Translations under genes and position numbers: made by a program
Shown here: piece by piece, positions 24,140-31,846 of the stretch
Numbering within the stretch: position 1 is the first letter of the stretch
How the letters are laid out: each line of letters opens with the position of its first letter
Notes under the pieces: model-generated
Database searches by the model: none
Told to the model about the DNA's origin: nothing
Seen by the model: the letters and a program-made list of their open reading frames with translations, nothing else
From: HGM04593 sp045654885
GTDB taxonomy: Bacteria > Bacteroidota > Bacteroidia > Bacteroidales > Bacteroidaceae
DNA: 32,063 nucleotides
Direction: 5' to 3'
Assembly (NCBI GenBank): GCA_045654885.1
Contig: JAZOOF010000032.1
Coordinates: 1 to 32,063 of the forward strand

Positions 24140-24943
24140 ATGGAGATTCGATTTATGAGTATTGGCAGCGGAAGCTGCGGAAATAGTTACTACCTCGGGG
24201 TAGGCGACTATGGTATTCTCATAGATGCCGGAATACCTTCAAAGACCATAAGAATGGCTTTGAAAAAAGAGGGAATTGCTTTTGAGAGCATATGTGCGGT
24301 GTTTATTACGCATGACCATGCCGACCACATAAAGTCGGTTGGTGTCATATCTTCAAAGGCCAATATACCTGTATATGCAACCAAGGAGGTGCATAAAGGC
24401 ATCACGCATAACTATTGCGTTTCAAAACCCATTGACCCGTCGTATGTGAGGTATGTGGAGAAAGAGGAGCCGGTTACATTGAGGGATTTTGTCATAACTC
24501 CTTTTGAGGTGCCGCACGACGGCAGCGACAATGTGGGGTACTTCATCGAGGTTGGCGAGAAGAAGTTCTGCATAGCAACCGACCTTGGCGAGATTACTCC
24601 CAATGCCTCTTATTACATTGACCAGGCCAACTACCTTGTCATTGAGTCTAACTACGAGGAACAGATGCTTGCCATGGGGCGTTACCCCGAGTTCCTTAAG
24701 ATGCGCGTGTCGGGCCCGAGAGGTCACATGAGCAACCAGGCAACGGCAAAATATCTTGCTTCGCATTTCAACGAGCATTTGAAGAATATCTGGCTTTGCC
24801 ACCTTAGCGAGGAGAACAATCACCCCGAACTAGCATACAAGGCTGTGACAATGGAATTCGGTGACTACGGGATAATAGCAGGCAAGGATGTGCAGCTCAC
24901 CGTGCTGAAGCGTGCAACACCGTCACAGCTATTCCGATTGTAA
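24140..24943 (+). CDS. Metallo-beta-lactamase-fold hydrolase, YycJ/WalJ-like
   Basis: I start this at ATG 24140 (267 residues) because the segment before it (REKIIIY) precedes the fold start MEIRFMSIGSGSCGNSYYLG. The metal-binding motif THDHADH is at 57-63. Further ligands come from VPHDGSDNVGY, ATDLGE and the late CHLSEENNHPE. This pattern fits the YycJ (WalJ) family, thought to be nucleic-acid-directed exonuclease-like hydrolases linked to cell-wall homeostasis in Firmicutes. The cellular role in Bacteroidetes is unknown to me. It sits between tamL and tyrS with no clear promoter or terminator, so the three are probably cotranscribed. Confidence 0.88.
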   Translation: MEIRFMSIGSGSCGNSYYLGVGDYGILIDAGIPSKTIRMALKKEGIAFESICAVFITHDHADHIKSVGVISSKANIPVYATKEVHKGITHNYCVSKPIDPSYVRYVEKEEPVTLRDFVITPFEVPHDGSDNVGYFIEVGEKKFCIATDLGEITPNASYYIDQANYLVIESNYEEQMLAMGRYPEFLKMRVSGPRGHMSNQATAKYLASHFNEHLKNIWLCHLSEENNHPELAYKAVTMEFGDYGIIAGKDVQLTVLKRATPSQLFRL

Positions 24944-24979
24944 ATAAAGAAGAGTAGTAATAATAAAAAACATACAATT

Positions 24980-26275
24980 ATGAATTTTGTACAGGAATTA
25001 AAATGGAGAGGCATGATTCAGGACATGACTCCCGGGACAGAGGAACAGTTGCAGAAGGAGCTTACAAGTGCATACTTGGGTATTGACCCCACAGCCGATT
25101 CATTGCACATCGGTCACCTTGTGGGTGTGATGATGCTGCGCCACTTTCAGCTTTGCGGTCACAAGCCCATTGCTCTCATCGGTGGTGCCACCGGTATGAT
25201 TGGCGACCCGTCGGGCAAGTCAAAGGAGCGTGTGCTCATTGACGAGGAAAAACTCCGTCACAACCAGGAGGCACTCAAGAAACAGCTTGCCCGTTTCCTC
25301 GATTTCGACAGCGATGCACCTAATGCAGCCGTGCTTGTGAACAACTACGACTGGATGAAGGAGTTCTCTTTCCTCGATTTCATCCGTAACATCGGCAAGA
25401 TGATTACCGTCAACTACATGATGTCGAAGGATTCGGTAAAGCGTCGTCTCTCGGGTGAGGCAGGTACTGACGGTATGTCGTTTACAGAGTTTACCTACCA
25501 GCTCTTGCAGGGTTATGACTATGTTCACCTTAACGAGACCCATGGCTGTAAGCTGCAGTTGGGTGGTGCCGACCAGTGGGGTAACATTACCACAGGTACC
25601 GAGATGATTCGCAAGATGTCGGGCAACGAGGTATTTGCTCTTACCTGTCCGCTCATCACCAAGGCCGATGGCAAGAAGTTCGGCAAGACCGAGCAGGGTA
25701 ACATCTGGCTCGACAAGCGTTATACATCACCTTACCGTTTCTATCAGTTCTGGCTCAACGTGAGCGATGAGGATGCCGAGAAGTACATCAAAATCTTTAC
25801 CTCTATCTGCCGCGAGGAGATTGAGGCTCTTGTTGCCGAGCATGCTCAGGCTCCTCACTTGCGCCTGTTGCAGAAACGCCTTGCAATGGAGGTTACAGTG
25901 CTTGTTCATGGCGAGGAGGAGTACAATAAGGCTGTTGAGGCATCTGGTATACTCTTCGGCAATGCTTCAACCGACGCTTTGCGTTCACTCGATGAGGATA
26001 CATTGCTTGCGGTTTTCGATGGTGTGCCACAGTTCGAGGTAGCGCGCGAGGCTCTTGCCGAGGGTGTGAAGGCTGTTGACCTGACAACCGACCTTGCTGC
26101 AATCTTTGCTTCAAAGGGCGAGATGCGCAAGCTTGTTCAGGGTGGTGGCGTTTCCATCAATAAGGAGAAGCTTGCTGCGTTTGACCAGGTAATCAACAGT
26201 GAGAACCTGCTCAACGACAAGTATATCCTTGTTCAGAAGGGCAAGAAGAACTATTACCTGATTATTGTAAAGTAA
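24980..26275 (+). CDS. tyrS: Tyrosyl-tRNA synthetase
   Basis: This class Ic synthetase charges tRNA-Tyr. The 431-residue length is typical. Visible motifs are HIGH (43-46), the tyrosine-binding YQLLQGYDY and GGADQWGN (195-202), and KFGKT (233-237) as the KMSKS-equivalent, all of bacterial TyrRS type. A C-terminal S4-like RNA-binding domain (about 360-431, LVQGGGVSINKEK) is present. The gene starts 36 bp after the metallo-hydrolase gene and ends at a strong hairpin. Confidence 0.97.
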   Translation: MNFVQELKWRGMIQDMTPGTEEQLQKELTSAYLGIDPTADSLHIGHLVGVMMLRHFQLCGHKPIALIGGATGMIGDPSGKSKERVLIDEEKLRHNQEALKKQLARFLDFDSDAPNAAVLVNNYDWMKEFSFLDFIRNIGKMITVNYMMSKDSVKRRLSGEAGTDGMSFTEFTYQLLQGYDYVHLNETHGCKLQLGGADQWGNITTGTEMIRKMSGNEVFALTCPLITKADGKKFGKTEQGNIWLDKRYTSPYRFYQFWLNVSDEDAEKYIKIFTSICREEIEALVAEHAQAPHLRLLQKRLAMEVTVLVHGEEEYNKAVEASGILFGNASTDALRSLDEDTLLAVFDGVPQFEVAREALAEGVKAVDLTTDLAAIFASKGEMRKLVQGGGVSINKEKLAAFDQVINSENLLNDKYILVQKGKKNYYLIIVK

Positions 26276-26298
26276 TACTCCTTTAGATTTATGTCATT

Positions 26299-26338
26299 AA
26301 ATTCAGCACCTGCATCGCGTGATGTGGGTGCTGAATTT
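26299..26338 (+). terminator. Terminator hairpin after tyrS
   Basis: The stem AAATTCAGCACC (26299-26310) pairs with its complement (26327-26338), and the internal GCATC-GCGT-GATG extends it. It starts 23 bp after the stop codon. The T tract is short, so it may act less efficiently than the other terminators here. Confidence 0.7.
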
Positions 26339-26409
26339 GTGATATAAGCCTATGAAAACCTCTTTTTTAAAAAAGTTTTGAATTTGGCGTGAAAAAATAG
26401 CTTCATAAT

Positions 26410-26440
26410 TTGGATAATACAAAAAAAGTCCATACCTTTG
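26410..26440 (+). promoter_or_regulatory. Promoter of tRNA-His
   Basis: The -33 TTG (26410-26412), 20 bp spacer and -7 TACCTTTG (26433-26440) fit the consensus. The tRNA begins 29 bp downstream of the -7 box, leaving a short 5' leader for RNase P. Confidence 0.8.
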
Positions 26441-26469
26441 CAACGCTTTCGAAAAACAGAGAGCTGTAT

Positions 26470-26544
26470 GGTGGCTGTAGTTCAGCTGGTTAGAGCGTCA
26501 GATTGTGGTTCTGAATGTCGTCGGTTCGAATCCGATCAGCCACC
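26470..26544 (+). tRNA. tRNA-His (anticodon GTG)
   Basis: The cloverleaf is complete: acceptor stem GTGGCTG (26471-26477) pairs with CAGCCAC (26537-26543), anticodon stem TCAGA/TCTGA (26498-26502, 26510-26514) with loop TTGTGGT and anticodon GTG (26505-26507), and T arm GGTTCGAATCC. An extra G at 26470 opposite C at 26544 is the G-1:C73 pair that identifies tRNA-His. CCA is not encoded and must be added after transcription. Confidence 0.97.
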
Positions 26545-26550
26545 CTTCGG

Positions 26551-26585
26551 TTAGGAAACAATTTTCATTGTTTCCTAATTTTTTT
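26551..26585 (+). terminator. Rho-independent terminator of tRNA-His
   Basis: A perfect 12-bp stem (TTAGGAAACAAT, loop TTTC, complement) is followed by seven T (26579-26585). It begins 6 bp after the tRNA. Confidence 0.93.
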
Positions 26586-26602
26586 GCTTCAATTTAAAGT
26601 GT

Positions 26603-26610
26603 TATTTTTG
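26603..26610 (+). promoter_or_regulatory. -7 box of the TonB-domain gene
   Basis: TATTTTTG fits TAnnTTTG and lies 22 bp before ATG 26633. The nearest TTG (26584-26586) is 16 bp upstream, slightly short, and falls in the T tract of the tRNA terminator. Confidence 0.5.
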
Positions 26611-26632
26611 CCGCAAGCAATTGTTACGGAAA

Positions 26633-27082
26633 ATGAGAAATTTGATAATCTTCATATTGCTGTCGGCTTTCTGCTCGATGTCCATAAGTGATTCATTTGC
26701 CCAAAAGAGCAAGGACAAGATTGTAATGCCGCAATATCCGGGTGGTGAGGCCGAACTGCGCAAATTCATAGCCGCGGAACTCGATTACCCGCTTGAAGCC
26801 CGTGTAAACAAAGAGAGCGGCGAGGTGCTTGTTGCATTCTCAATAGGTATGGACGGATATATCAGTGGTGTGAGGGTTGTACGTTCTGTATCCGAATCGC
26901 TCGATGCCGAGGCAGTGCGTGTCGTGAGCAAAATGCCGCCATGGATTCCGGGCAAGAAGAACGGCCGTCCGGTTAGAGCCGAGATGACGATGCCGATAAA
27001 CTTCAAGGTCAGCTATGAGAACAAGTATGTAAATGACCGGAAGGATGCTGACAAGATGAAAGAGAGACGCTTCAAGTATTGA
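26633..27082 (+). CDS. Secreted TonB C-terminal-domain protein without membrane anchor
   Basis: I start this at ATG 26633 (149 residues) and not at the in-frame TTG 26621. Residues 1-24 form a signal peptide with likely cleavage at SFA-Q24, with no charged TonB-type anchor helix retained after cleavage. Residues 32-130 are a TonB C-terminal domain: MPQYPGGEAELRKFI, YPLEARVNKESGEVLV, AFSIGMDGYISGVRVVRS, LDAEAVRVVSKMPPWIPGKKNGRPV and MPINFKV. Classical TonB needs a membrane anchor and a proline-rich spacer to energise outer-membrane receptors. This protein has neither, so it may be a periplasmic accessory or a part of another assembly. The ATP-grasp-like gene follows after 18 bp. Confidence 0.85.
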   Translation: MRNLIIFILLSAFCSMSISDSFAQKSKDKIVMPQYPGGEAELRKFIAAELDYPLEARVNKESGEVLVAFSIGMDGYISGVRVVRSVSESLDAEAVRVVSKMPPWIPGKKNGRPVRAEMTMPINFKVSYENKYVNDRKDADKMKERRFKY

Positions 27083-27100
27083 TAAAATAGTCTGCAAGGT

Positions 27101-28273
27101 TTGAAACTACATTTTTTTAACCCCGAGAATGATTTGGCACTTGCCGACGGCAGTTTCAATTATTGTCCGCCGCCGGCAGCGATGGCCATTGCTGCTGAAC
27201 TTGCAACATTGCCGCTATGGTATGCTGCGGCCGATGATGTCGTTTATTTAAACAGCGATATACATAAGGAGCTCCATGCAGCCATGGCAAGGAGTTTTTC
27301 TTTGCCGGCAATATACTCTCCTACATTGAAGGAGTCGGTTTCTTCGCTCTCTCCCTGGGGGTGGAGTGCGCAGATGCGTCACCGTTTCAAGGCTATGGGG
27401 TTTGACAAGGCTCTGTTGCCGTGCGACGAGGAGATTGTGAAGATGCGCAACCTTTCGAGTCGTGTGCTGACGATTGATGTGCTTGCTGCTCTGAATGGTG
27501 CCGGAATTGATACACCGCCACTTCCATGCTATATTGAGAATATTGACGATGCCATAGCTTTTGTGAATAGTCATGACCGCTGCGTGGTGAAAGCTCCATG
27601 GTCGGGTAGCGGCAAGGGTATAATGTGGGGAATAGGCCGTGCCGAAGAGCCTATGGTTCACTTTTGCCGTGGTGTGATAAGGCGTCAGGGCGGTGTGGTA
27701 TGTGAGCTTTTTCTCAATGCAAAGCAGGAATTTGCAATGGAGTTCCATGCTGTTGACGGCAAGGTTGAATTTGTAGGCTATTCATTGTTTACTTCCGAGA
27801 ATGGGGCATATAGCGGTAATTTACTAGCCTCCGATGAGGAGATAGAGCGCATACTCTCCGGGTATATTCCTAAAGAGAGGCTGGTGGCAGTGAAGGAGTG
27901 CTTGTGCGATATAATGCAGAAACAGCTCGCGGGGAGTGGCTATTGCGGCTATTTCGGCATTGACATGATGGTTTATGACAACGGCGACGGTTATCGCCTT
28001 AACCCATGCATGGAGATTAACCTGAGAATGAATATGGGTGTTGTGGCACGTCTATTTTATGACCGTTTTGTGTGCAATGACGGCAAAGGTGTATACCGTG
28101 TGCGTTTCTTCAAGCAGGCTGGTGAGGCTTTGCGCATTCATCTTGAACTGCAGGCGGCTCATCCGTTGAGGGTGGAAAACGGCAGGGTGTTAAAAGGGTA
28201 CATGAGTCTTGTGCCTGTCACTTCCGGTAACAGATATATTGCCTATGTAATAATAGGCGAAGATGTTTGTTGA
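27101..28273 (+). CDS. ATP-grasp-like protein of unknown substrate
   Basis: This 390-residue protein starts at TTG 27101; the frame upstream is closed by a stop at 27083 and contains no ATG, and the start FNPENDLALADG is the conserved N-terminus as I recall it in Bacteroidetes. An ATP-grasp fold is suggested by the glycine-rich VVKAPWSGSGKGIMWG loop (162-177), CELFLNAKQEFAMEF, GIDMMVY (286-292) and the metal-binding NPCMEINLRMNMG (301-313, Glu305 and Asn307). ATP-grasp enzymes join carboxylates to amines or thiols through acyl-phosphates. The substrate is unknown. It lacks a signal peptide and is probably cytoplasmic. It is in tandem with the TonB-domain gene, and nothing indicates a shared function. 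Confidence 0.75.
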   Translation: MKLHFFNPENDLALADGSFNYCPPPAAMAIAAELATLPLWYAAADDVVYLNSDIHKELHAAMARSFSLPAIYSPTLKESVSSLSPWGWSAQMRHRFKAMGFDKALLPCDEEIVKMRNLSSRVLTIDVLAALNGAGIDTPPLPCYIENIDDAIAFVNSHDRCVVKAPWSGSGKGIMWGIGRAEEPMVHFCRGVIRRQGGVVCELFLNAKQEFAMEFHAVDGKVEFVGYSLFTSENGAYSGNLLASDEEIERILSGYIPKERLVAVKECLCDIMQKQLAGSGYCGYFGIDMMVYDNGDGYRLNPCMEINLRMNMGVVARLFYDRFVCNDGKGVYRVRFFKQAGEALRIHLELQAAHPLRVENGRVLKGYMSLVPVTSGNRYIAYVIIGEDVC

Positions 28274-28299
28274 TTATTGTGTTTTTATTACTATATTAG
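28270..28299 (+). promoter_or_regulatory. Promoter of the aminopeptidase P gene
   Basis: The -33 TTG (28270-28272) overlaps the stop codon of the preceding gene. A 19 bp spacer leads to TATATTAG (28292-28299), one mismatch from TAnnTTTG. The start codon is 23 bp downstream. Confidence 0.5.
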
Positions 28300-28322
28300 C
28301 GCTATATTAAACTGATTTTATA

Positions 28323-30101
28323 ATGGACTGCACAATACAGAACAGAGTGGAACTTTTCCGCTCATATATGAGTGAGAATGGGCTGGATGCCTTTATTGTT
28401 GTAAGTAGCGACCCGCACAGCAGCGAATATGTTGCCGACCGATGGAAATGCCGTGAGTGGTTGTCTGGATTCGACGGCTCTGCCGGCACTGTAGTAATTA
28501 CAGCTGACAAAGCTCTTCTCTGGACCGATTCACGCTATTGGCTTGCCGCCGAAAAGGCTCTTGCAAATACAGGCATTGAGCTTATGAAAGACGGTTTTGC
28601 CGAAACTCCTTCAATAACAGATTGGCTCTCGGAGAATCTTAAAAAAGGAGATGTTGTCGGTGTTGACACAACAGTATGTACAGTTGTCGATTTTGGTGCA
28701 TGGAAAGCACAGCTTGCCTCATGTGGCATTAAAACAGAAACGGTAAATGACCCATTTGACGAGCTATGGCACAACCGTCCTGCAGTTCCGTTGTCTATGG
28801 CTGAGATAATGCCAGAAGATGTTGCAGGTGAGAGTGCATCATCAAAGATTGCACGTTTGCGAGAAGCTTTTAAAAAAGAGGGTGTTGACGGCATGGTTGT
28901 TACTATGCTCGATGAAGTTGCCTGGCTTACAAATCTGCGTGGCAGTGATGTGGAATACAACCCGGTTCTTGTTTCATATATGCTTGTCACAGATGAGGAT
29001 GCAGTGTTGTATATCAATGATTGCAAACTGACAGATGAAGTAAAGTCTTATTTGCAATCGCATGGTATATCCGTGGCTCCTTACTCAGGAATATGGCAGG
29101 CATTAAAGGAGTATGAAAAGGGCACTTTAATGATACACCCGAACAAATGCAATGCAGCTGTAGCTCTCTCGCTTGGAGAAAAATCGGTCTATCGCAATGA
29201 TTCGCCTATTGCGCTTATGAAGGCTGTGAAGAATGATGTCGAGATTGCCGGTTTCAGGAAGGCTATGCTCAGCGAAGGCATTGCAATGGTCAAACTGTTG
29301 CGCTGGCTGAGACCTGCTGTTCAGCAGGGTGGGGTTGCCGAGCTCGATGTCGATGCCAAACTCACGGAATCCAGAAACAGTGATCCTGATTTCCGTGGGC
29401 TTAGTTTTGCCACTATTGCAGCTTACGGAGCAAATGCGGCGATTGTACACTATGAGCCTACACCGGCCGACAATGCAGTGTTGCAACCACGTGGTTTCCT
29501 GTTGCTCGATTGCGGCGGACAGTATGTTGGCGGAACAACCGATGTTACACGTACCATTCCGCTTGGCGAACTGACGGACGAGGAGCGTGAGGATTATACA
29601 CGCGTACTGAAGGGGCATATATCGCTTGCAATGGCAAAGTTCCCCAAAGGTACTTGCGGAACGCAGCTTGATGTGCTTGCCCGTCAATGGCTATGGCAGG
29701 CCGGAGAGAATTATCTGCATGGTACAGGTCATGGGGTGGGGCATTTCCTGAATGTTCACGAAGGACCGCATCAGATACGTATGAACAATATACCCGCACA
29801 TCTTGTTCCGGGAATGACCGTCACCAACGAACCGGGATTGTATAAAGCCGGTCGTCATGGAATACGCATTGAAAACACAATGCTAGTAAAGCCTTATTGT
29901 GAAACAGAGTTCGGCTGTTTCTATGAACTTGAACCGCTTACGCTCTGCCCCATAGATACCACGCCGGTCATTCCTGAGATTCTTGGTGCCGATGCCATAG
30001 CCTATCTCAATGCATACAATGCAATGGTGTGCGACACGCTGTTGCCATATTTGAATGACGAGGAGCGTGACTACTTGAAAGAGATTACAAAGCCATTATA
30101 G
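28323..30101 (+). CDS. pepP: Xaa-Pro aminopeptidase (aminopeptidase P, M24B), long form
   Basis: This 592-residue metallopeptidase removes the N-terminal residue from peptides with proline in second place. It has two creatinase-type N-terminal domains (about 5-130 and 165-300; GFDGSAGTVVIT and WLTNLRGSDVEYNPV are characteristic) and a C-terminal pita-bread domain. The five metal ligands are visible: Asp396, Asp407 (TTDVTRT), His470 (GTGHGVGH), Glu503 (TNEPG) and Glu517 (RIENT). Length and domain layout match eukaryote-like APP1 rather than the roughly 440-residue PepP of E. coli. No signal peptide, so cytoplasmic. It is followed after 2 bp by a GDPD-like lipoprotein gene. Confidence 0.94.
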   Translation: MDCTIQNRVELFRSYMSENGLDAFIVVSSDPHSSEYVADRWKCREWLSGFDGSAGTVVITADKALLWTDSRYWLAAEKALANTGIELMKDGFAETPSITDWLSENLKKGDVVGVDTTVCTVVDFGAWKAQLASCGIKTETVNDPFDELWHNRPAVPLSMAEIMPEDVAGESASSKIARLREAFKKEGVDGMVVTMLDEVAWLTNLRGSDVEYNPVLVSYMLVTDEDAVLYINDCKLTDEVKSYLQSHGISVAPYSGIWQALKEYEKGTLMIHPNKCNAAVALSLGEKSVYRNDSPIALMKAVKNDVEIAGFRKAMLSEGIAMVKLLRWLRPAVQQGGVAELDVDAKLTESRNSDPDFRGLSFATIAAYGANAAIVHYEPTPADNAVLQPRGFLLLDCGGQYVGGTTDVTRTIPLGELTDEEREDYTRVLKGHISLAMAKFPKGTCGTQLDVLARQWLWQAGENYLHGTGHGVGHFLNVHEGPHQIRMNNIPAHLVPGMTVTNEPGLYKAGRHGIRIENTMLVKPYCETEFGCFYELEPLTLCPIDTTPVIPEILGADAIAYLNAYNAMVCDTLLPYLNDEERDYLKEITKPL

Positions 30102-30103
30102 TT

Positions 30104-30853
30104 ATGAAAAGGCTTTTGCAGCTACTTATGATATCCTTGCTTTTCTCCTGTGCCCGGCCGCAGGAGGAAAGCAAGGATTTTTCTCCACAACTCATAGCGC
30201 ATGCCGGTGGTGTCGTCGATAGCTGCATATATACAAACTCGCGCGAGGCTATGGAGCGCTCCTTGGCAAAGGGGTATCGTTTCATTGAGTTTGACCTTCT
30301 CTTCACCAGTGACAGTGTATTGGTGGCTGCGCACTCATGGGAGAGGTTCAACAGTATGACGGGTTACGAAGATTGGGGTGACAGTGTGCCTGCGTACAGC
30401 GATTTTGTCTCGCGTAAAATATGTGGCCGTTACACACCGTTGAGTGCACGTGAAATCAATAGCTTCTTTGAGCAGAACGACAGCCTTTACCTTGTTACAG
30501 ACAAGGTGTCGGACCCGGAAGTGTTGCAGGAGCATTTTTCGTCACTGAAGCATAGAATGGTGGTGGAGGCTTTCTCGTTCCAGCACTATTGCCGTTTGAA
30601 GAGCCAAGGTTATTTCCGTGTCCTGTATTCCTGTATGGCTCACGATTTGAATGCCACTGTTTTCAGTTCCTCAATAAGGGAAGTAGAATGGTTTGCGCTG
30701 CATACGAGCGGATTCGACAGTCATCTTTTCAAGTTTGTGAATGAGTTATATGATTTTGATATAGCCCTGTTCACGGTCGATGATATTGATGCCGTACCCG
30801 TGGAGTTCCAAAAATCTGTTAAAATGGTTTATACAAATTTCATAGAACCGTAG
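30104..30853 (+). CDS. Divergent GDPD/PI-PLC-like lipoprotein
   Basis: This 249-residue protein has a lipoprotein signal ending LFSC (Cys16), so it is probably anchored to a periplasmic or surface membrane. It resembles glycerophosphodiester phosphodiesterases: LIAHAGG (His33), YTNSREAMERSLAKGYRFIEFDLLFTSD with Glu62 and Asp64, and AAHSW with His77. These fit the His-Glu-Asp-His core. The usual HRG reads HAG, so the catalytic arginine is missing, and the usual ENT reads TNS. The protein may therefore hydrolyse a different phosphodiester or have lost activity. It is coupled to the aminopeptidase P gene with only 2 bp between them. Confidence 0.75.
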   Translation: MKRLLQLLMISLLFSCARPQEESKDFSPQLIAHAGGVVDSCIYTNSREAMERSLAKGYRFIEFDLLFTSDSVLVAAHSWERFNSMTGYEDWGDSVPAYSDFVSRKICGRYTPLSAREINSFFEQNDSLYLVTDKVSDPEVLQEHFSSLKHRMVVEAFSFQHYCRLKSQGYFRVLYSCMAHDLNATVFSSSIREVEWFALHTSGFDSHLFKFVNELYDFDIALFTVDDIDAVPVEFQKSVKMVYTNFIEP

Positions 30854-30900
30854 CTCTTCTTTCATAATATCTTTATTATTGTCCTTTTTGACGGTTAAAT

Positions 30901-30932
30901 TTGGTTTTGAACTTTAATTTTTTGTATTTTTG
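30901..30932 (+). promoter_or_regulatory. Promoter of the AraC-family gene
   Basis: The -33 TTG (30901-30903), 21 bp spacer and -7 TATTTTTG (30925-30932) fit the consensus. This supports translation from ATG 30951 over the in-frame TTG 30930, which lies within the promoter. Confidence 0.65.
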
Positions 30933-30950
30933 TTTCAAAATCAAAACAAG

Positions 30951-31790
30951 ATGAAATTTATAAATGACATAACACACGCGCAGCTTTTGAAGATGGACCG
31001 CATTACTTGCCCTAACGAGCCTTTGCGTTTCAGGAATCTGGTACTTGTGTTTTGCGAGAGCGGCGGGCTTGATTTTGAACTAAACTATACCTCGTATACC
31101 CTGAAGGAGAATGGGTTCCTTATAATAACTCCGTTTGATATTCTTACCTTTGAGAGTTTTAGTTCGAATTACAGCAGTACAGTGCTGGTGTTGCCGTCCG
31201 AAGCGTTTTCGCCCGTACTCAAGGATATAAATCTTTTGAATTTCAAATATATCAAGCAATCTCCCATAATCAACTTGCAGAACGAGTATCTTGCACTCTA
31301 CAAACAGATTCTTTCTACATTGTGGCAGATGAAGGAGTTAGTGGGCGAAGATGAGTTCGACAAGATTGCCGGTCTGCAGATGTCGTCACTCTCTGTTGTA
31401 CAACAGGACTATTACAATAAATACATTGCAAACAAAGAGGTGGGGTATGAATATATTCCGCGCAAGAAGGAGTTGTTCCGCAATTTCATCAACCGCCTTG
31501 TGGAGTCACATCAGGTATCGCGCGAGGTTCTGTTCTATGCTAATGAGCTTGGAGTGAGCAGTGGCTATTTGAATGAGGTCTGTAATGAAGTTTCGGGCCA
31601 CTCGGCGAAGGCTATCATTGACTCTGCTGTTACGGCAAGGCTGAAATATGAACTTTCTTATACTACAAAAAGCATACAGGAACTCTCTGATGCCTATAAT
31701 TTCCCAAGCCAATCCTATTTTACACGATATTATAAGAGAATGACGGGGCTTACACCAAGTGAATTCCGCAAGGAGAGGGCATTGAGATAG
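30951..31790 (+). CDS. AraC-family transcriptional regulator
   Basis: I start this at ATG 30951 (279 residues). The N-terminal part (about 1-165) is a cupin-like sensory domain (FRNLVLVFCESGGLDFELNYTSYTLKENGFLIITP). The C-terminal part (about 175-279) carries two helix-turn-helix motifs: VSREVLFYANELGVSSGYLNEVCNEVSG, and SIQELSDAYNFPSQSYFTRYYKRMTGLTPSEFR, the canonical AraC signature. It has its own promoter and no obvious operon partner. The ligand and target genes are unknown. No signal peptide or membrane segment, so a cytoplasmic one-component regulator. Confidence 0.92.
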   Translation: MKFINDITHAQLLKMDRITCPNEPLRFRNLVLVFCESGGLDFELNYTSYTLKENGFLIITPFDILTFESFSSNYSSTVLVLPSEAFSPVLKDINLLNFKYIKQSPIINLQNEYLALYKQILSTLWQMKELVGEDEFDKIAGLQMSSLSVVQQDYYNKYIANKEVGYEYIPRKKELFRNFINRLVESHQVSREVLFYANELGVSSGYLNEVCNEVSGHSAKAIIDSAVTARLKYELSYTTKSIQELSDAYNFPSQSYFTRYYKRMTGLTPSEFRKERALR

Positions 31791-31846
31791 TGTTAATCAA
31801 GAAGTGGGTACGTTTCAAGGCTCACCTGCAAAAGTTGGGGGACAAA

